Positions 8,638 through 17,918 of a stretch of 64,000 bases of DNA are shown here, one piece after another (within the stretch, counting starts at the first letter, position 1; the number at the start of each line of letters is the position of its first letter). The stretch covers positions 434,001 through 498,000 of the forward strand of contig NZ_FNKQ01000003.1 of assembly GCF_900100875.1 (NCBI RefSeq). The letters are read 5' to 3'. A program made the position numbers and the translations under genes. The notes beneath the pieces were generated by a model. That model searched no databases, was not told the origin of the DNA, and worked only from the letters and a program-made list of their open reading frames with translations. The stretch is from Halopelagius longus. Lineage in GTDB: Archaea > Halobacteriota > Halobacteria > Halobacteriales > Haloferacaceae.

Positions 8638-8738
8638 CGTTCCACCTCCCGAACGCGTCGCTCGCCTGTTGTCGACAGGGAGCGGTCGTACTGTTGCTCC
8701 GTGTCGATGCGGCGCGGGAGGGGGGTCCCCGTCTGCAT
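8634..8738 (-). CDS. Putative leaderless 34-aa leader ORF of the ACT-hom operon
   Basis: The ORF starts MQTGTPLPRR and ends EVER, with a stop (TGA, 8634-8636) that overlaps the ATG of the ACT gene. A strong TATA box (GCTTATAAGC, 8761-8770) sits 27 nt upstream of this ATG, so the mRNA should start at or next to it; that makes this the first cistron of a leaderless message. It has five Thr among 34 residues (positions 3, 5, 13, 23, 24). Threonine is an end product of the Hom pathway, so a translation-coupled sensing role is possible but unproven. It could also be a chance ORF in a short leader. Confidence 0.45.
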   Translation of the reverse strand: MQTGTPLPRRIDTEQQYDRSLSTTGERRVREVER

Positions 8739-8760
8739 ACTACCGACAACTCGTTGCTCC

Positions 8761-8770
8761 GCTTATAAGC
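8761..8770 (-). promoter_or_regulatory. TATA box of the leader-ACT-hom operon
   Basis: GCTTATAAGC is palindromic at its core and centred about 27 nt before the ATG at 8738. No other start signal lies between it and the ACT gene, so the transcript most likely begins at the mini-ORF. Confidence 0.7.
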
Positions 8771-8907
8771 CTTCGTCGATTGCAAATCTGTCCGGCGTCG
8801 GCCGAGCGTCCGCACGGTTGACGGGTTCGTATCTACGAGAATCATAGAAAAAACAACCTCGGAAACCGGCCGTCAAATACTCCGCGCTGCACGGGCGACA
8901 CTCGTGT

Positions 8908-10227
8908 ATGGGTAGCCTGGGCCTGAAGGAAGCGGTGGCGATGGCGTTAGGGGGGATGATCGGAGGCGGAATCTACTCCGCGTTCGGCATCGTCGTCGCC
9001 ATCTCCGGGACCGCCGCGTGGGTCGCCTTCCTCGTCGCGGGGACGGTGGCGATGTGCGCGGGCTACAGCTACGTGAAGTTGAACGAACACACCGACGGCA
9101 ACGGCGGCGCGCCGACGTTCGTCCGGGAGTTCGTCGGGTGGGACACCCTCGCGGGGATGATCGGCTGGACGCTCCTGTTCGGGTACATCGGGTCGATGGC
9201 GCTGTACGCCTACGCGTTCGCCGGGTTCTTCTCGGAGATGCTGGGCCGCCTCCACTTCCTCGGCGTCCCCGTGGCGAACGTCGTCTCCGCGTTCCTCATC
9301 GCCGTCTTCGTCGGTCTCAACCTCCTCGGCGCGTCGGAGACGGGGAAGGCCGAGGACGTCCTCACGTTCGCCAAGGTGGCTATCATCGGCGTCTTCGGCC
9401 TGTGGGGCGTCTGGTACGCGTTCAACGGTCACACGCTCGCGTTCGGCTTCGACGAGGTGCTCACGCCCAGCCCGGTCGTCGGCGCGGCGATGTCGTTCGT
9501 CGCCTTCCAAGGGTGGCAGCTTCTCATGTACGATCAAGGCCAGTTCGACGACCCCGTCGAGAACATCAAGACCGCGATATACGTCTCCATCCCCGCCGCG
9601 ACGCTCCTGTACGTCCTCGTGGCGCTGACGACGGTGAGCCTCCTTCGGCTGTCGGTCATCGCCGTCGCGCCGGAGGTGTCTCTCCTCTACGCCGGCATCG
9701 AGTTCATGGGTCGCATCGGCGCGTTCGTCATCGGCCTCTCGGCGCTGTTCTCGACGGCGAGCGCCGTCAACGCCACCCTGTTCAGCAGCGCGCAGTTCTC
9801 GCGCGACCTCATCGACATGGGACTGCTCCCCGAGCGGTTCGGCGGGGGAGACGGCGACATCCCGAAGAAAATCGTCGTCGTCCTCGGCGTCCTCTCGGCG
9901 GCGTTCGCCGTCTACGGGAGCCTCTCCAGCATCACGTCGTTCGCCTCGCTCTCCTTTATCGCCGTCTTCGGCGGCATGAGTTGGCTCACGTTCCGCAAGC
10001 GCGCGGAGTTCGACGACGTGTCCGCCGCGATACCCCTCGTCGGCGTCGTCGGGACGGTGGTGTTCTTCCCCCTGCTTCTCTACAACCTCTACGTCAACAG
10101 CCCCGGCGTCTTCTACACCGTCGTCGTCATCTCCGTCCTCGTCGTCGGGAGCGAACTGTTCTACTTCGAACGCGAACCGCTCGAAGAACTGCTGCCGTGG
10201 ATGTCCACCGAGGGTGAAAACAGATGA
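8908..10227 (+). CDS. APC-superfamily amino acid permease
   Basis: 439 residues with about 12 hydrophobic segments. The first begins LKEAVAMALGGMIGGGIYSAFG, the APC helix-1 GxGxxG-type signature; later segments include YIGSMALYAYAFAGFF and FSTASAVNATLFSSAQF. It should be a sodium- or proton-coupled amino acid transporter in the cytoplasmic membrane; the substrate is unknown. It is divergent from the ACT-hom operon. Its stop overlaps the ATG of the following Tat lipoprotein by 4 nt, so both are made together. The pair interrupts the conserved fusA-to-tuf region on the opposite strand. Confidence 0.93.
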   Translation: MGSLGLKEAVAMALGGMIGGGIYSAFGIVVAISGTAAWVAFLVAGTVAMCAGYSYVKLNEHTDGNGGAPTFVREFVGWDTLAGMIGWTLLFGYIGSMALYAYAFAGFFSEMLGRLHFLGVPVANVVSAFLIAVFVGLNLLGASETGKAEDVLTFAKVAIIGVFGLWGVWYAFNGHTLAFGFDEVLTPSPVVGAAMSFVAFQGWQLLMYDQGQFDDPVENIKTAIYVSIPAATLLYVLVALTTVSLLRLSVIAVAPEVSLLYAGIEFMGRIGAFVIGLSALFSTASAVNATLFSSAQFSRDLIDMGLLPERFGGGDGDIPKKIVVVLGVLSAAFAVYGSLSSITSFASLSFIAVFGGMSWLTFRKRAEFDDVSAAIPLVGVVGTVVFFPLLLYNLYVNSPGVFYTVVVISVLVVGSELFYFEREPLEELLPWMSTEGENR

Positions 10228-11837
10228 CCGACGAAAATTGGACGCCGACGCTCGGCAGGCGCGACGCGCTCAAAGGCATCGCCGTCGCCGCGGGGGCGGC
10301 GCTTTCCGGCTGCTCCGCGGAGGCCGTCCCGGGCAACGACCCGGGCGAGCAACTTCGGTACTCGATGGTGCTTCCGCCCGTCACGCTCGACCCGGTGGAG
10401 ACGACGGACGCGTGGTCGGCGAAGGCGGAGAACCTCGTCTTTCAGGGACTGTACGCCTACGACCGGGAGATGAACCGCGTTCCCGTCCTCGCGTCGGGGA
10501 GTCCGACGGTGAGCGACGACGGGCGGACGTACACCGTCTCGCTGACCGAGGGGGCGACGTTCGCCGACGGGAGCGACGTGACGGCGGCGGACGTGAAGTA
10601 CACGTTCGAGGCCCCCATCGCCGAGGAGTCGCCGAACGCGTGGCAGGTGGAGATGCTCGAGGCGGTGGAGACGCCGGACGAGCGAACCGTCCGGTTCGAA
10701 CTCTCGCACCCCTATCCCGCCTTCGAGCACGCGCTGACGCGCAAGGTGGTTCCGAAGGGCGTCCGGGAGGGCAACGAGACGATGTTCGGGAAGCGACCGG
10801 ACTCGACGGTGGGGTCCGGCCCCTACGACCCGGCGGTGTTCAAGCGGGGGAAGTACGTCCGCCTCGAACGGCGCGGCGACGTCTGGGGCGAACGGTCGCC
10901 GGCGGTCGAGAGGGTCAAACTCATCAACACGCACGCGGGCCTCGCGCGGACGATGGCCCTGAAGACGGGCCAAAGCGACGTCGTAGAGCGTATCCAGCCG
11001 AAACTGTGGGAGGCGACGCGGAAGATGCCGAACGTCTCTATCGTCCAACGGCCCAGTTTCAGTTCCTACTTCCTCGCGTTCAACTGCGGGGCCGAACCCA
11101 CCGCCGACCCGAAAGTCCGCGAGGCCGTCGACTACCTCGTCTCGATGGACGAGTTCGTCGAACACATCGTCGGCGAAGGCGGCGAACGACAACCGAGTCC
11201 GCTTCCGAACCGACTCGCCGAGGCGTGGAACTTCCCGCTGGGCGAGTGGGCGGGCGTCCAACACGACAAGAACGTAGAGGAGGCGAAGGCGCTGTTCGAG
11301 GAGGCGGGCGTGAAGAACTGGTCGCCGAAGATAGTCGTCCCCCACAACGACAAGATGCGCGAGAAGTTGGCCAACGCCGTCGCGCACGGCCTGAAGAACG
11401 CCGGGTTCCGGCGCGCACGCGTCGTCAAGCACCACTGGGAGAAGTTCCGCGAGACGGTGACCTCCGGCAACAGAGACGAGTACGCGATGTACGTCGGGTC
11501 GTGGGCGGGCGGCCCCGACCCGGACACGTACCTCTACCCGCTGTTTCACTGGAGTCAGGAGGACGCCACCAACGGGACGTTCTACCACGAGGAGTCGGTG
11601 ATGCGCAGACTTCGGCGCGCCCGCCGGACGACGGACCGAGAGCGGCGACGGACGCTGTACGAGAGGACGATTACGACGCTTTTGGAGGACCGAGTCGTCC
11701 TCCCGGCGTTCACGCTCGACAACAGTTTCGGCGTCAAGCGGCGCGTCCGCGACTTCGAGGCGCACCCGATGGCGCAGTACAACCCGCGTCTGGTCGGCGG
11801 ACGCGGAAGCGACGCGCCGGTCCGCCTCCGCGAGTGA
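10224..11837 (+). CDS. Tat lipoprotein, peptide/nickel-type ABC substrate-binding protein (SBP_bac_5)
   Basis: 537 residues. The twin-arginine signal (GRRDALKG, residues 11-18) is followed by a hydrophobic stretch and a lipobox LSGC with Cys30, so it is a membrane-anchored extracytoplasmic protein. The body is an extracellular solute-binding family 5 fold (LDPVETTDAWSAKAENLVFQGL near the start, TVSLTEGATFADGSDVTAADVKYTFEA in domain I, AWNFPLG, FVGSWAGGPDP-like region near residue 430). Members usually bind oligopeptides, dipeptides or nickel for an ABC transporter, yet no ABC permease or ATPase is next to it. The 4-nt overlap with an APC permease suggests it feeds or regulates that carrier. 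Confidence 0.9.
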   Translation: MTDENWTPTLGRRDALKGIAVAAGAALSGCSAEAVPGNDPGEQLRYSMVLPPVTLDPVETTDAWSAKAENLVFQGLYAYDREMNRVPVLASGSPTVSDDGRTYTVSLTEGATFADGSDVTAADVKYTFEAPIAEESPNAWQVEMLEAVETPDERTVRFELSHPYPAFEHALTRKVVPKGVREGNETMFGKRPDSTVGSGPYDPAVFKRGKYVRLERRGDVWGERSPAVERVKLINTHAGLARTMALKTGQSDVVERIQPKLWEATRKMPNVSIVQRPSFSSYFLAFNCGAEPTADPKVREAVDYLVSMDEFVEHIVGEGGERQPSPLPNRLAEAWNFPLGEWAGVQHDKNVEEAKALFEEAGVKNWSPKIVVPHNDKMREKLANAVAHGLKNAGFRRARVVKHHWEKFRETVTSGNRDEYAMYVGSWAGGPDPDTYLYPLFHWSQEDATNGTFYHEESVMRRLRRARRTTDRERRRTLYERTITTLLEDRVVLPAFTLDNSFGVKRRVRDFEAHPMAQYNPRLVGGRGSDAPVRLRE

Positions 11838-11979
11838 GAGCGTTCGGCGTCGGGGCACCGACAGCGCCACCGCCGCGCCGTATCGGTCGGTTCGGGCGGA
11901 GGAGAACGAGATAGGTCCGAAGCGGTCGCTCCGGGACGGAGAACAAAGAGAGAAGAACGTCGGAGACGACCGCCGACGC

Positions 11980-14169
11980 TTAGATGTAGTCGATGGACTG
12001 CGGCAGTTCGAGCTTCATCCCCTTCCGCTCTCGAATCTCCATGATCTTCTCGCGCTGGAGGTTGTCCGAGAGGACGCGGAAGCCGGCGTTCTCGGTGTTC
12101 CAGGAGGCGCGGCCTTCGGTGGCCGAGCGGATGTCCGAGGAGAAGCCGATCATCTCTTCGACGGGCGCGATGCCCTCGATGACCATGAGGTCACCCTCTT
12201 GGTACATGTCGTCGACGCGGCCGCGGCGGCCCTGAATCTCGCCGGAGGCCGACCCCATGTGCTCGGAGGGAACGTCGATGCGGACGTCCTGGATGGGTTC
12301 GAGCAGCTTGATGTCCGCGTCGATGAGCGACCGGTGGACCGCGTCGCGGACGGCCGGGATGACCTGCGCGGGACCGCGGTGGATGGTGTCCTCGTGGAGC
12401 TTCGCGTCGTGGAGACGCAGCAGCGACCCCTGCACGGGTTCGGCGGCCAGCGGACCGTCGTCGAGCGCCTCTTCGAGACCCTCGATGACGAGTTCCATCG
12501 TCTCGTTGAGGTGCTGGATACCCTTCGTGTCGTCGATGAGGATGTTCGTCCCGTGGATGTGTTCGACGTCCTGGGAGGTGTCCTTGTCCATGCCGGCCTC
12601 CTGCAGCGCCTCGCGGCGCTCCAGTTCGGGCATGTCCATCGAGACTTCGCCGCGCTGGATCTGCTCGACGATGTCCTCGTTGAGGGGTTCGACCGTGATG
12701 TAGAACTTGTTGTGGCGGTTCGGGGAGACGCCCTCGACTTCGCGGGACTGCGACTGCGGCATCTCGCGGTAGACGACGATGGGTTCGCCGGTGACGACCG
12801 GGATGCCCTGATTCTTCTGGATGCGCTGGGTGATGACTTCGAGATGGAGTTCGCCCTGTCCGCTGATGAGGTGCTCGCCGGTGTCCTCGTTAATCTCGAC
12901 GCGGATGGTCGGGTCCTCCTTTGCGACCTGCTGGAGCGTCTGGATGAGCTTCGGCAGGTCGTCCATGTTCTTCGCCTCGACGGACTTCGTGATGACGGGC
13001 TCGGAGATGTGCTCGATGGACTCGAACGGCGTCATCTCGACCGAGGAGACGGTCGAACCCGCGATGGCGTCGCGGAGACCCGTGACGGCCGCGATGTTCC
13101 CCGCGGGGACGCCGCGGTCGAGTTCCTCCCGTTCGCCGCCCATGAAGATACCGACGGACTGGACGCGGTTCTTCCCCGCCGTCCCGGAGACGTAGAGCTC
13201 TTGGCCCTTCTTGATGGTGCCGGAGAACAGGCGACCGGTCGCGATTTCGCCCGCGTGGGGGTCCATCGAGATGTCGGTCACCATGAAGACGACTTCGCCC
13301 TCGTCGTCGACGTCGCGCATCTGGTGTGCGAGGTCCAGTTCGTCGTCGCCGCGCCAGACGCGCGGGATACGACGGGGCTGGGCGTTGAGCGGGTTCGGGA
13401 AGTGCTCGGCGACCATGTCGAGAACGACGTCAGAAAGCGGCGTCTTCTCGTGGAGCTCTTGGCGCTTGTCGGCGCGTTCGAGCTCGATGATGTCGCCGAA
13501 CGACATGCCCGTCTCCTGCATCGACGGGAGCGAGACGCCCCACTTGTAGAGGGCGGACCCGAAGGCGACGGTGCCGTCTTCGACGGAGACCGTCCAGTCC
13601 TCGACGTCGTCCATGTCCTGCGTCATCCCGCGGATGAGCTCGTTGACGTCGCCGATGACGTCGGTGAGACGCTGCTGCATCTCCTCGGGACCTTCCTGCA
13701 GTTCCGAGATGAGGCGGTCGACCTTGTTGATGAACAGCGCGGGCTTGACGCCCTCGCGGAGGGCCTGACGAACGACAGTTTCGGTCTGCGGCATCGCACC
13801 CTCGACGGCGTCCACGACGACGAGTGCGCCGTCGACGGCGCGCATCGCGCGGGTCACGTCGCCACCGAAGTCGACGTGGCCCGGCGTGTCGATGAGGTTG
13901 ATGAGGTGGTTACGGTCCTGGTACTCGTGGGTCATCGAGACGTTCGCCGCGTCGATGGTGATGCCACGTTCCTGTTCGTCCTCCTCCGTGTCCATCATCA
14001 GGCGGGTCGCTTCGCCTTCGTCGGCGATCATCCCGGCACCCGCGAGGAGGTTGTCTGTCAGTGTCGTCTTTCCGTGGTCGACGTGAGCTGCGATGGCGAT
14101 GTTCCGGATCTGCTCCGGTTTGTCCATCAGTTTCTCACACTCTTGTACAATCTTCTTTCGTCGGCCCAT
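11980..14169 (-). CDS. fusA: Translation elongation factor EF-2
   Basis: 729 residues. The translocase GTPase has [10 protein letters not shown] (about 27-36), the switch region [23 protein letters not shown] and FINKVDR, followed by the other EF-2 domains. The diphthamide loop near the C-terminus reads [11 protein letters not shown], with His597 as the modified residue. It ends in the usual PQSIDYI. ATG 14169 ([10 protein letters not shown]) is the family start; the longer open frame upstream has no similarity. It belongs to the rpsL-rpsG-fusA-tuf set but is separated from rpsG by a plus-strand gene. Confidence 0.98.
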   Translation of the reverse strand: MGRRKKIVQECEKLMDKPEQIRNIAIAAHVDHGKTTLTDNLLAGAGMIADEGEATRLMMDTEEDEQERGITIDAANVSMTHEYQDRNHLINLIDTPGHVDFGGDVTRAMRAVDGALVVVDAVEGAMPQTETVVRQALREGVKPALFINKVDRLISELQEGPEEMQQRLTDVIGDVNELIRGMTQDMDDVEDWTVSVEDGTVAFGSALYKWGVSLPSMQETGMSFGDIIELERADKRQELHEKTPLSDVVLDMVAEHFPNPLNAQPRRIPRVWRGDDELDLAHQMRDVDDEGEVVFMVTDISMDPHAGEIATGRLFSGTIKKGQELYVSGTAGKNRVQSVGIFMGGEREELDRGVPAGNIAAVTGLRDAIAGSTVSSVEMTPFESIEHISEPVITKSVEAKNMDDLPKLIQTLQQVAKEDPTIRVEINEDTGEHLISGQGELHLEVITQRIQKNQGIPVVTGEPIVVYREMPQSQSREVEGVSPNRHNKFYITVEPLNEDIVEQIQRGEVSMDMPELERREALQEAGMDKDTSQDVEHIHGTNILIDDTKGIQHLNETMELVIEGLEEALDDGPLAAEPVQGSLLRLHDAKLHEDTIHRGPAQVIPAVRDAVHRSLIDADIKLLEPIQDVRIDVPSEHMGSASGEIQGRRGRVDDMYQEGDLMVIEGIAPVEEMIGFSSDIRSATEGRASWNTENAGFRVLSDNLQREKIMEIRERKGMKLELPQSIDYI

Positions 14170-14405
14170 TATACAGCACCGTACCGGAAGGAGGGTCAAA
14201 AGGGTAGTGTTTTGCCGGTGGTGAAACGGCCGGATTCGACCGCCTCTCGCCCCGGTATGTCTATTTCTCACACAATCGTCGCGAGCGACGGGCGCGGGAA
14301 TCCGGACGGCCGCGAGCGCGCCCCTCGGCCGCGTTCTCCGCTCGACGACGCCGGAGCGGCGTCGGCGCAAGAGTCATACCCGACGACCCCGTGATAACGG
14401 AACGC

Positions 14406-15170
14406 ATGGATTTACGGATACGAGGGTCCGCGCCGGCGGACCCCTTCTTGAGCGCCGTCGACCTTTTCGAGACGGAGTACGACCTCGACCGACCGGTACA
14501 CGTCGACGTCCGAGAGGACCCCGACGAGCGCACGTGGGCCGCCCACTACGAGGACCGGCACGTCCTCAACATCTCGCGGCAGGCCGCCACGAGTGCGATG
14601 GCCCGCGAACTCGTCCTCCACGAACTCTCTCACATGGCTCGCAACGAGGAGCGACACGCCTCCCACGTTCAGTCCACGGAGGAAGCCATCTTTCTGGCGC
14701 TGTCGGGGAGTTCGGTCGAACGACGAAAAGTCGCGCACTGCTACCAGATAGCCAACCACATGAAGGACATCTACGCCGACGACATCACGCTCTCTGTCGC
14801 CCCGGCGGAGAAACTCGTCCACTTCCTCGAATCGGAACTGGCGCGGGCGTTGGCGGCCAAGCCGGGCCCGTCGCCGTGGCCCGACTCCAGACTCGTCACC
14901 GCCGACGCCGACCCCGAGATAACCGCCGTCAACGCGGCGTTCGCACTCGCTCTCGTCGAACGGCACGACGTAGTGGACGAGAGCCACCGACTGTACGACC
15001 TCGCGCACGCGGCCGCGGACGACGCGCCGACGGTCGAACTCGAAGCGTTCAAACGCGAGTTCCGGTCGCTCGCCGCCGACCCCACGGAGAGCGACTACCG
15101 GAAGGCGCTCGTCGACGTGACGCGCCAGTACGCGGTCGAGACTACGAATCACGCGACGGCGGCGGACTGA
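14406..15170 (+). CDS. DUF5781 family protein with HExxH motif
   Basis: 254 residues. It belongs to a haloarchaeal family (DUF5781, recognised from memory) with no established function. It carries LVLHELSHMARNEERHASH, in which HELSH (residues 72-76) is a zincin-type HExxH and a further His lies about a dozen residues on, so a metallopeptidase fold is plausible. The rest is helical and acidic. An in-frame GTG at 14391 exists, but a TATA-like AGTCATACC about 30 nt upstream favours ATG 14406. It is encoded opposite to, and between, rpsG and fusA. Confidence 0.8.
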   Translation: MDLRIRGSAPADPFLSAVDLFETEYDLDRPVHVDVREDPDERTWAAHYEDRHVLNISRQAATSAMARELVLHELSHMARNEERHASHVQSTEEAIFLALSGSSVERRKVAHCYQIANHMKDIYADDITLSVAPAEKLVHFLESELARALAAKPGPSPWPDSRLVTADADPEITAVNAAFALALVERHDVVDESHRLYDLAHAAADDAPTVELEAFKREFRSLAADPTESDYRKALVDVTRQYAVETTNHATAAD

Positions 15171-15270
15171 GAGAAGGCGACCGGCGAACGGCGTCGGAGA
15201 CGCCGCGCGTCCGACGCGTCGCTGTCGGAACGCGAAGAGAGGAGAGAAGACGGAGAGCGAAGTTCGGAGT

Positions 15271-15885
15271 TTAGCGGGCCGCTTCCGCGACGCGCTCGGA
15301 CTCTTCCTTCTGGTTGATAGCGTACGACTGGACGTCGTAGTCCGCGGCGGCGACGAGCTGCTGGGCGAGCGCTTCCGCGGCGCTCGTCTTCGACTTGTAG
15401 GACGCGCTCTTCGTCCCCTCGGCGATGAACATCAGCGCCTGATCGACGCGGCGCTGGGGCGCGACGTCGACGGCCTGCGGGACGGAGATGCCCCCGTACT
15501 TCAGGCGGACCGTCTCCTCGCGCGGGGCGGCGTTCTCCACGGCGCGGACGAGAATCTGAACGGGGTTCTCGTCGGTGCGGTCGTGGACGATCTCGAAGGC
15601 GTCCTTCGTGATCTTCATCGTCTTCTGCTTGTCGCCCGTGTTGTCCTCGCTCTGCATGAGGCGGTTGATGAGGCGCTCGACGATGCTGATCTCGCTTTTC
15701 TTGAACTGCTTGGAGGCGTGACGGCCCATCGTGTGGGCGATGGGGGTGACGTTGATGTACCGCTCCGTCGAGGGGTCGGTGTACTCGATCTCGGTCACGT
15801 CCCAGACGCCGAACAGTTGGGCGTTCGATGCCGCTTCCTCGCTGTCGGCCGGCGCGTCCGGCTCGGGTGCGTCGCTCTCAGACAT
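15271..15885 (-). CDS. rpsG: 30S ribosomal protein uS7
   Basis: 204 residues. After an acidic haloarchaeal N-tail come the uS7 signatures (NVTPIAHTMGRHASKQFKKSEISIVERLINRLM, ENPVQILVRAVENAAPREETVRLKYGGISVPQAVDVAPQRRVD). It nucleates assembly of the 30S head and contacts the exit-site tRNA. It starts 1 nt after the rpsL stop and is co-transcribed with it. Confidence 0.98.
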   Translation of the reverse strand: MSESDAPEPDAPADSEEAASNAQLFGVWDVTEIEYTDPSTERYINVTPIAHTMGRHASKQFKKSEISIVERLINRLMQSEDNTGDKQKTMKITKDAFEIVHDRTDENPVQILVRAVENAAPREETVRLKYGGISVPQAVDVAPQRRVDQALMFIAEGTKSASYKSKTSAAEALAQQLVAAADYDVQSYAINQKEESERVAEAAR

Positions 15886-15886
15886 G

Positions 15887-16315
15887 TTAGCGCACCGGCT
15901 TCTCTGCGTTACCGCGGACGAGTTCGAGCATCGCCACGCCGTTGACCTTGTCGACCTTGTAGTTCACGCCCGAGAGGTCGCCCATCGCGCGACCCTTCGC
16001 ACCGCCGATACCGGCGATGGTGACCTCGTCGTGCTCGTCGATGAACGAGATAGCGCCGTCACCGGGACAGAACGCGGTGACCTGCTTCCCGTTCTTGATG
16101 AGCTGAACGCGGACGCACTTTCGAATCGCCGAGTTCGGCTGCTTTGCTTCGATACCGACCTTCTCCAGCACGATACCGCGAGCCTGCGGTGCGCCTTCGA
16201 GGGGGTCGGACTTCTTCCGGAGACCACGTTCGCGGCGCGCGTACTCGGAGTCGGACCAGCGCCGCTTCTGCCGGTCCTGCTTGAGTTTGCGCGCGGCGTA
16301 TTTGCCGTTCGCCAT
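15887..16315 (-). CDS. rpsL: 30S ribosomal protein uS12
   Basis: 142 residues, typical archaeal size. It has the decoding-centre loops ([20 protein letters not shown] and [15 protein letters not shown]) and the basic N-terminus [17 protein letters not shown]. It controls codon-anticodon accuracy. A TATA box at 16341-16350 lies 30 nt before ATG 16315, so rpsL-rpsG have their own promoter and do not depend only on readthrough from the polymerase genes. Confidence 0.98.
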   Translation of the reverse strand: MANGKYAARKLKQDRQKRRWSDSEYARRERGLRKKSDPLEGAPQARGIVLEKVGIEAKQPNSAIRKCVRVQLIKNGKQVTAFCPGDGAISFIDEHDEVTIAGIGGAKGRAMGDLSGVNYKVDKVNGVAMLELVRGNAEKPVR

Positions 16316-16340
16316 AGTGGACGTGTCTTCCCGATGGAGA

Positions 16341-16350
16341 TACTTAAGCC
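16341..16350 (-). promoter_or_regulatory. TATA box of rpsL-rpsG
   Basis: The minus strand reads GGCTTAAGTA, centred about 30 nt upstream of the rpsL ATG, giving a very short leader. Confidence 0.6.
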
Positions 16351-16516
16351 TCCCTTTTCGAACCGTGCGAGACGCCCGCAGGTTCGATTAGCGCCCCCTA
16401 AGAAGGAATCTGAGGACGTTTCGTCGATCGGAGTTACGCGCTCTCCGGACGGCGTAGGTCGAAAGCGCGTCGGAGAAGTCGTCTCGCCGAGGTCGGCGGG
16501 GGACGTTGGGGTTCGA

Positions 16517-17413
16517 CTAGGTGTCGCCGGACCACCTCGAACGACTCTCGGTGTCGCCGTGCGTCACGTCCACGGGGTCTACCACCCGATGGTCGGCGGG
16601 CGGCGACACCGGCAGGTCCCACTCGTCGCAGGCGCGCTTGAGTCGGTCCGCCACCTCGCCCTGCACCTTGGGGACGTTCGCCTCGCGGGGGTCGCCGACC
16701 CAGTACGTCACTTCGACCCACACTGAGTCCTCGTCGAATTCGTCGACGTTGGCGGTGGGACGCGGTCGTTCTCGGACGCCCTCCGCGCCGAGTGCGGCGC
16801 GTTCCAACACCGCCGCCGCCCGGTCGACGTCCACGACGTACCCGAACGGGAGTCGCTCGGTGAACGCGACGCGTCGTCGGTTGTACGGGCGGACGACCGT
16901 GTTCGCGGAGAGTTCGCTGTTCGGGATGGTCACTTCGTGCCCCTCGATGGTCCGCAGCTGCGTCGTCCGGTACCGGATGGCGACGACGACGCCGGTGTAC
17001 TCGTCCCACTCGATGTGGTCTCCGACGTTGAAGTCCCTGTCCGCGACGAGGAAGACGCCGCTGACGAGGTTGCCGATGGCGTCCTGCCCGGCGATACCGA
17101 GTGCGACGGACGCCCCCGCGACGACGATGGCGGACCGGGTGAGCGACGGACCGTACCCCGCGACGGAGACGGCGGTGACGAACGCGACGATGGCGACGAA
17201 CGCGACGAAGTAACGCCCCGTCGCCGCGGTCAACGTCTCGTTGTTGGGGTTGCGCCGACGGACGACGCGCACGACGGCCGGGGTGACGACGTACCGCCCG
17301 ACGAGGTAGACGACGACGAACGCGACGACGGCGAGGACGTACTGGTCCACCGCCTCCGTGGCCTCCTCGACGGGGACGTCCGGCGCCGCCTGACCGACGA
17401 CCGCTTCGAGCAT
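16517..17413 (-). CDS. MscS-family mechanosensitive ion channel
   Basis: 298 residues. It has three N-terminal hydrophobic segments (about 24-45, 66-87 and 92-120), the last being the glycine/alanine-rich pore helix ending in VALGIAGQDAIGNLVSGVFLVADRDFNVGD, then the MscS beta domain (GVVVAIRYRTTQLRTIEGHEVTIPNSELS, the family hallmark) and a C-terminal alpha/beta domain. It releases solutes on hypo-osmotic shock. It lies between nusA and rpsL on the same strand, where archaeal clusters normally have no channel gene; it has a gap of 75 nt to nusA and about 200 nt to rpsL. Confidence 0.93.
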   Translation of the reverse strand: MLEAVVGQAAPDVPVEEATEAVDQYVLAVVAFVVVYLVGRYVVTPAVVRVVRRRNPNNETLTAATGRYFVAFVAIVAFVTAVSVAGYGPSLTRSAIVVAGASVALGIAGQDAIGNLVSGVFLVADRDFNVGDHIEWDEYTGVVVAIRYRTTQLRTIEGHEVTIPNSELSANTVVRPYNRRRVAFTERLPFGYVVDVDRAAAVLERAALGAEGVRERPRPTANVDEFDEDSVWVEVTYWVGDPREANVPKVQGEVADRLKRACDEWDLPVSPPADHRVVDPVDVTHGDTESRSRWSGDT

Positions 17414-17488
17414 ACCGGTCGGTTCACGAGCGAATCACAAAAGTGCGGTCGCAGAACGCGTCGGTCGCGGAATCGGAGGCGGGACGCC

Positions 17489-17908
17489 TCAGGTGAGTTG
17501 GATGTCGTCGATGTCGTAGTGCCGGCGCGCCAGCGTGCGCGCCGTCTCGATGTTCTTCCCCTCTTTCCCGATGGCGACGCCGCGGTCCTCGTCTGCGACT
17601 TCGACGTAGGCGACGCGGTCGTCCTGCTGAGAGATGGTCACGTGTCGGACCGCCGCGGGCGCCAGCGCACTCGCGACGAACGCCTCGGACGTGTCGGCGT
17701 CCTCGACGAGTTCGACCGACCGACCGATCTTCTCTTCGACCTTCTTGACGTTCTGCCCGCCGGGGCCGATGGCTTGGCCCATCTCGCCGGCGGCGACCAG
17801 GATGACCACCCGGTCGTCGAACGTCAGGCAGTCCCTCGCCGTCGCCCCCGTCTCGTCCTCGAAGAGGGCGATGTAGCGGCGTTCGGCGTCCGACAGCGTG
17901 ACTTTCAT
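17489..17908 (-). CDS. nusA: NusA-like transcription factor
   Basis: 139 residues, the short archaeal NusA, made of two KH domains with loops IGPGGQNV and IGKEGKNI and lacking the bacterial N-terminal and S1 regions. It binds RNA and is thought to act with RNA polymerase in elongation or termination. It starts 10 nt after the rpoA2 stop. Confidence 0.96.
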   Translation of the reverse strand: MKVTLSDAERRYIALFEDETGATARDCLTFDDRVVILVAAGEMGQAIGPGGQNVKKVEEKIGRSVELVEDADTSEAFVASALAPAAVRHVTISQQDDRVAYVEVADEDRGVAIGKEGKNIETARTLARRHYDIDDIQLT

Positions 17909-17918
17909 ATCGTCTCCC

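Noticed and set aside
12199-14394. Very long plus-strand open frame (about 730 codons) opposite fusA
   Set aside because: It is the mirror of a highly conserved GTPase gene in high-GC DNA, with Asp/Val/Arg/Leu-dominated composition and no domain; long antisense frames are common at this GC.
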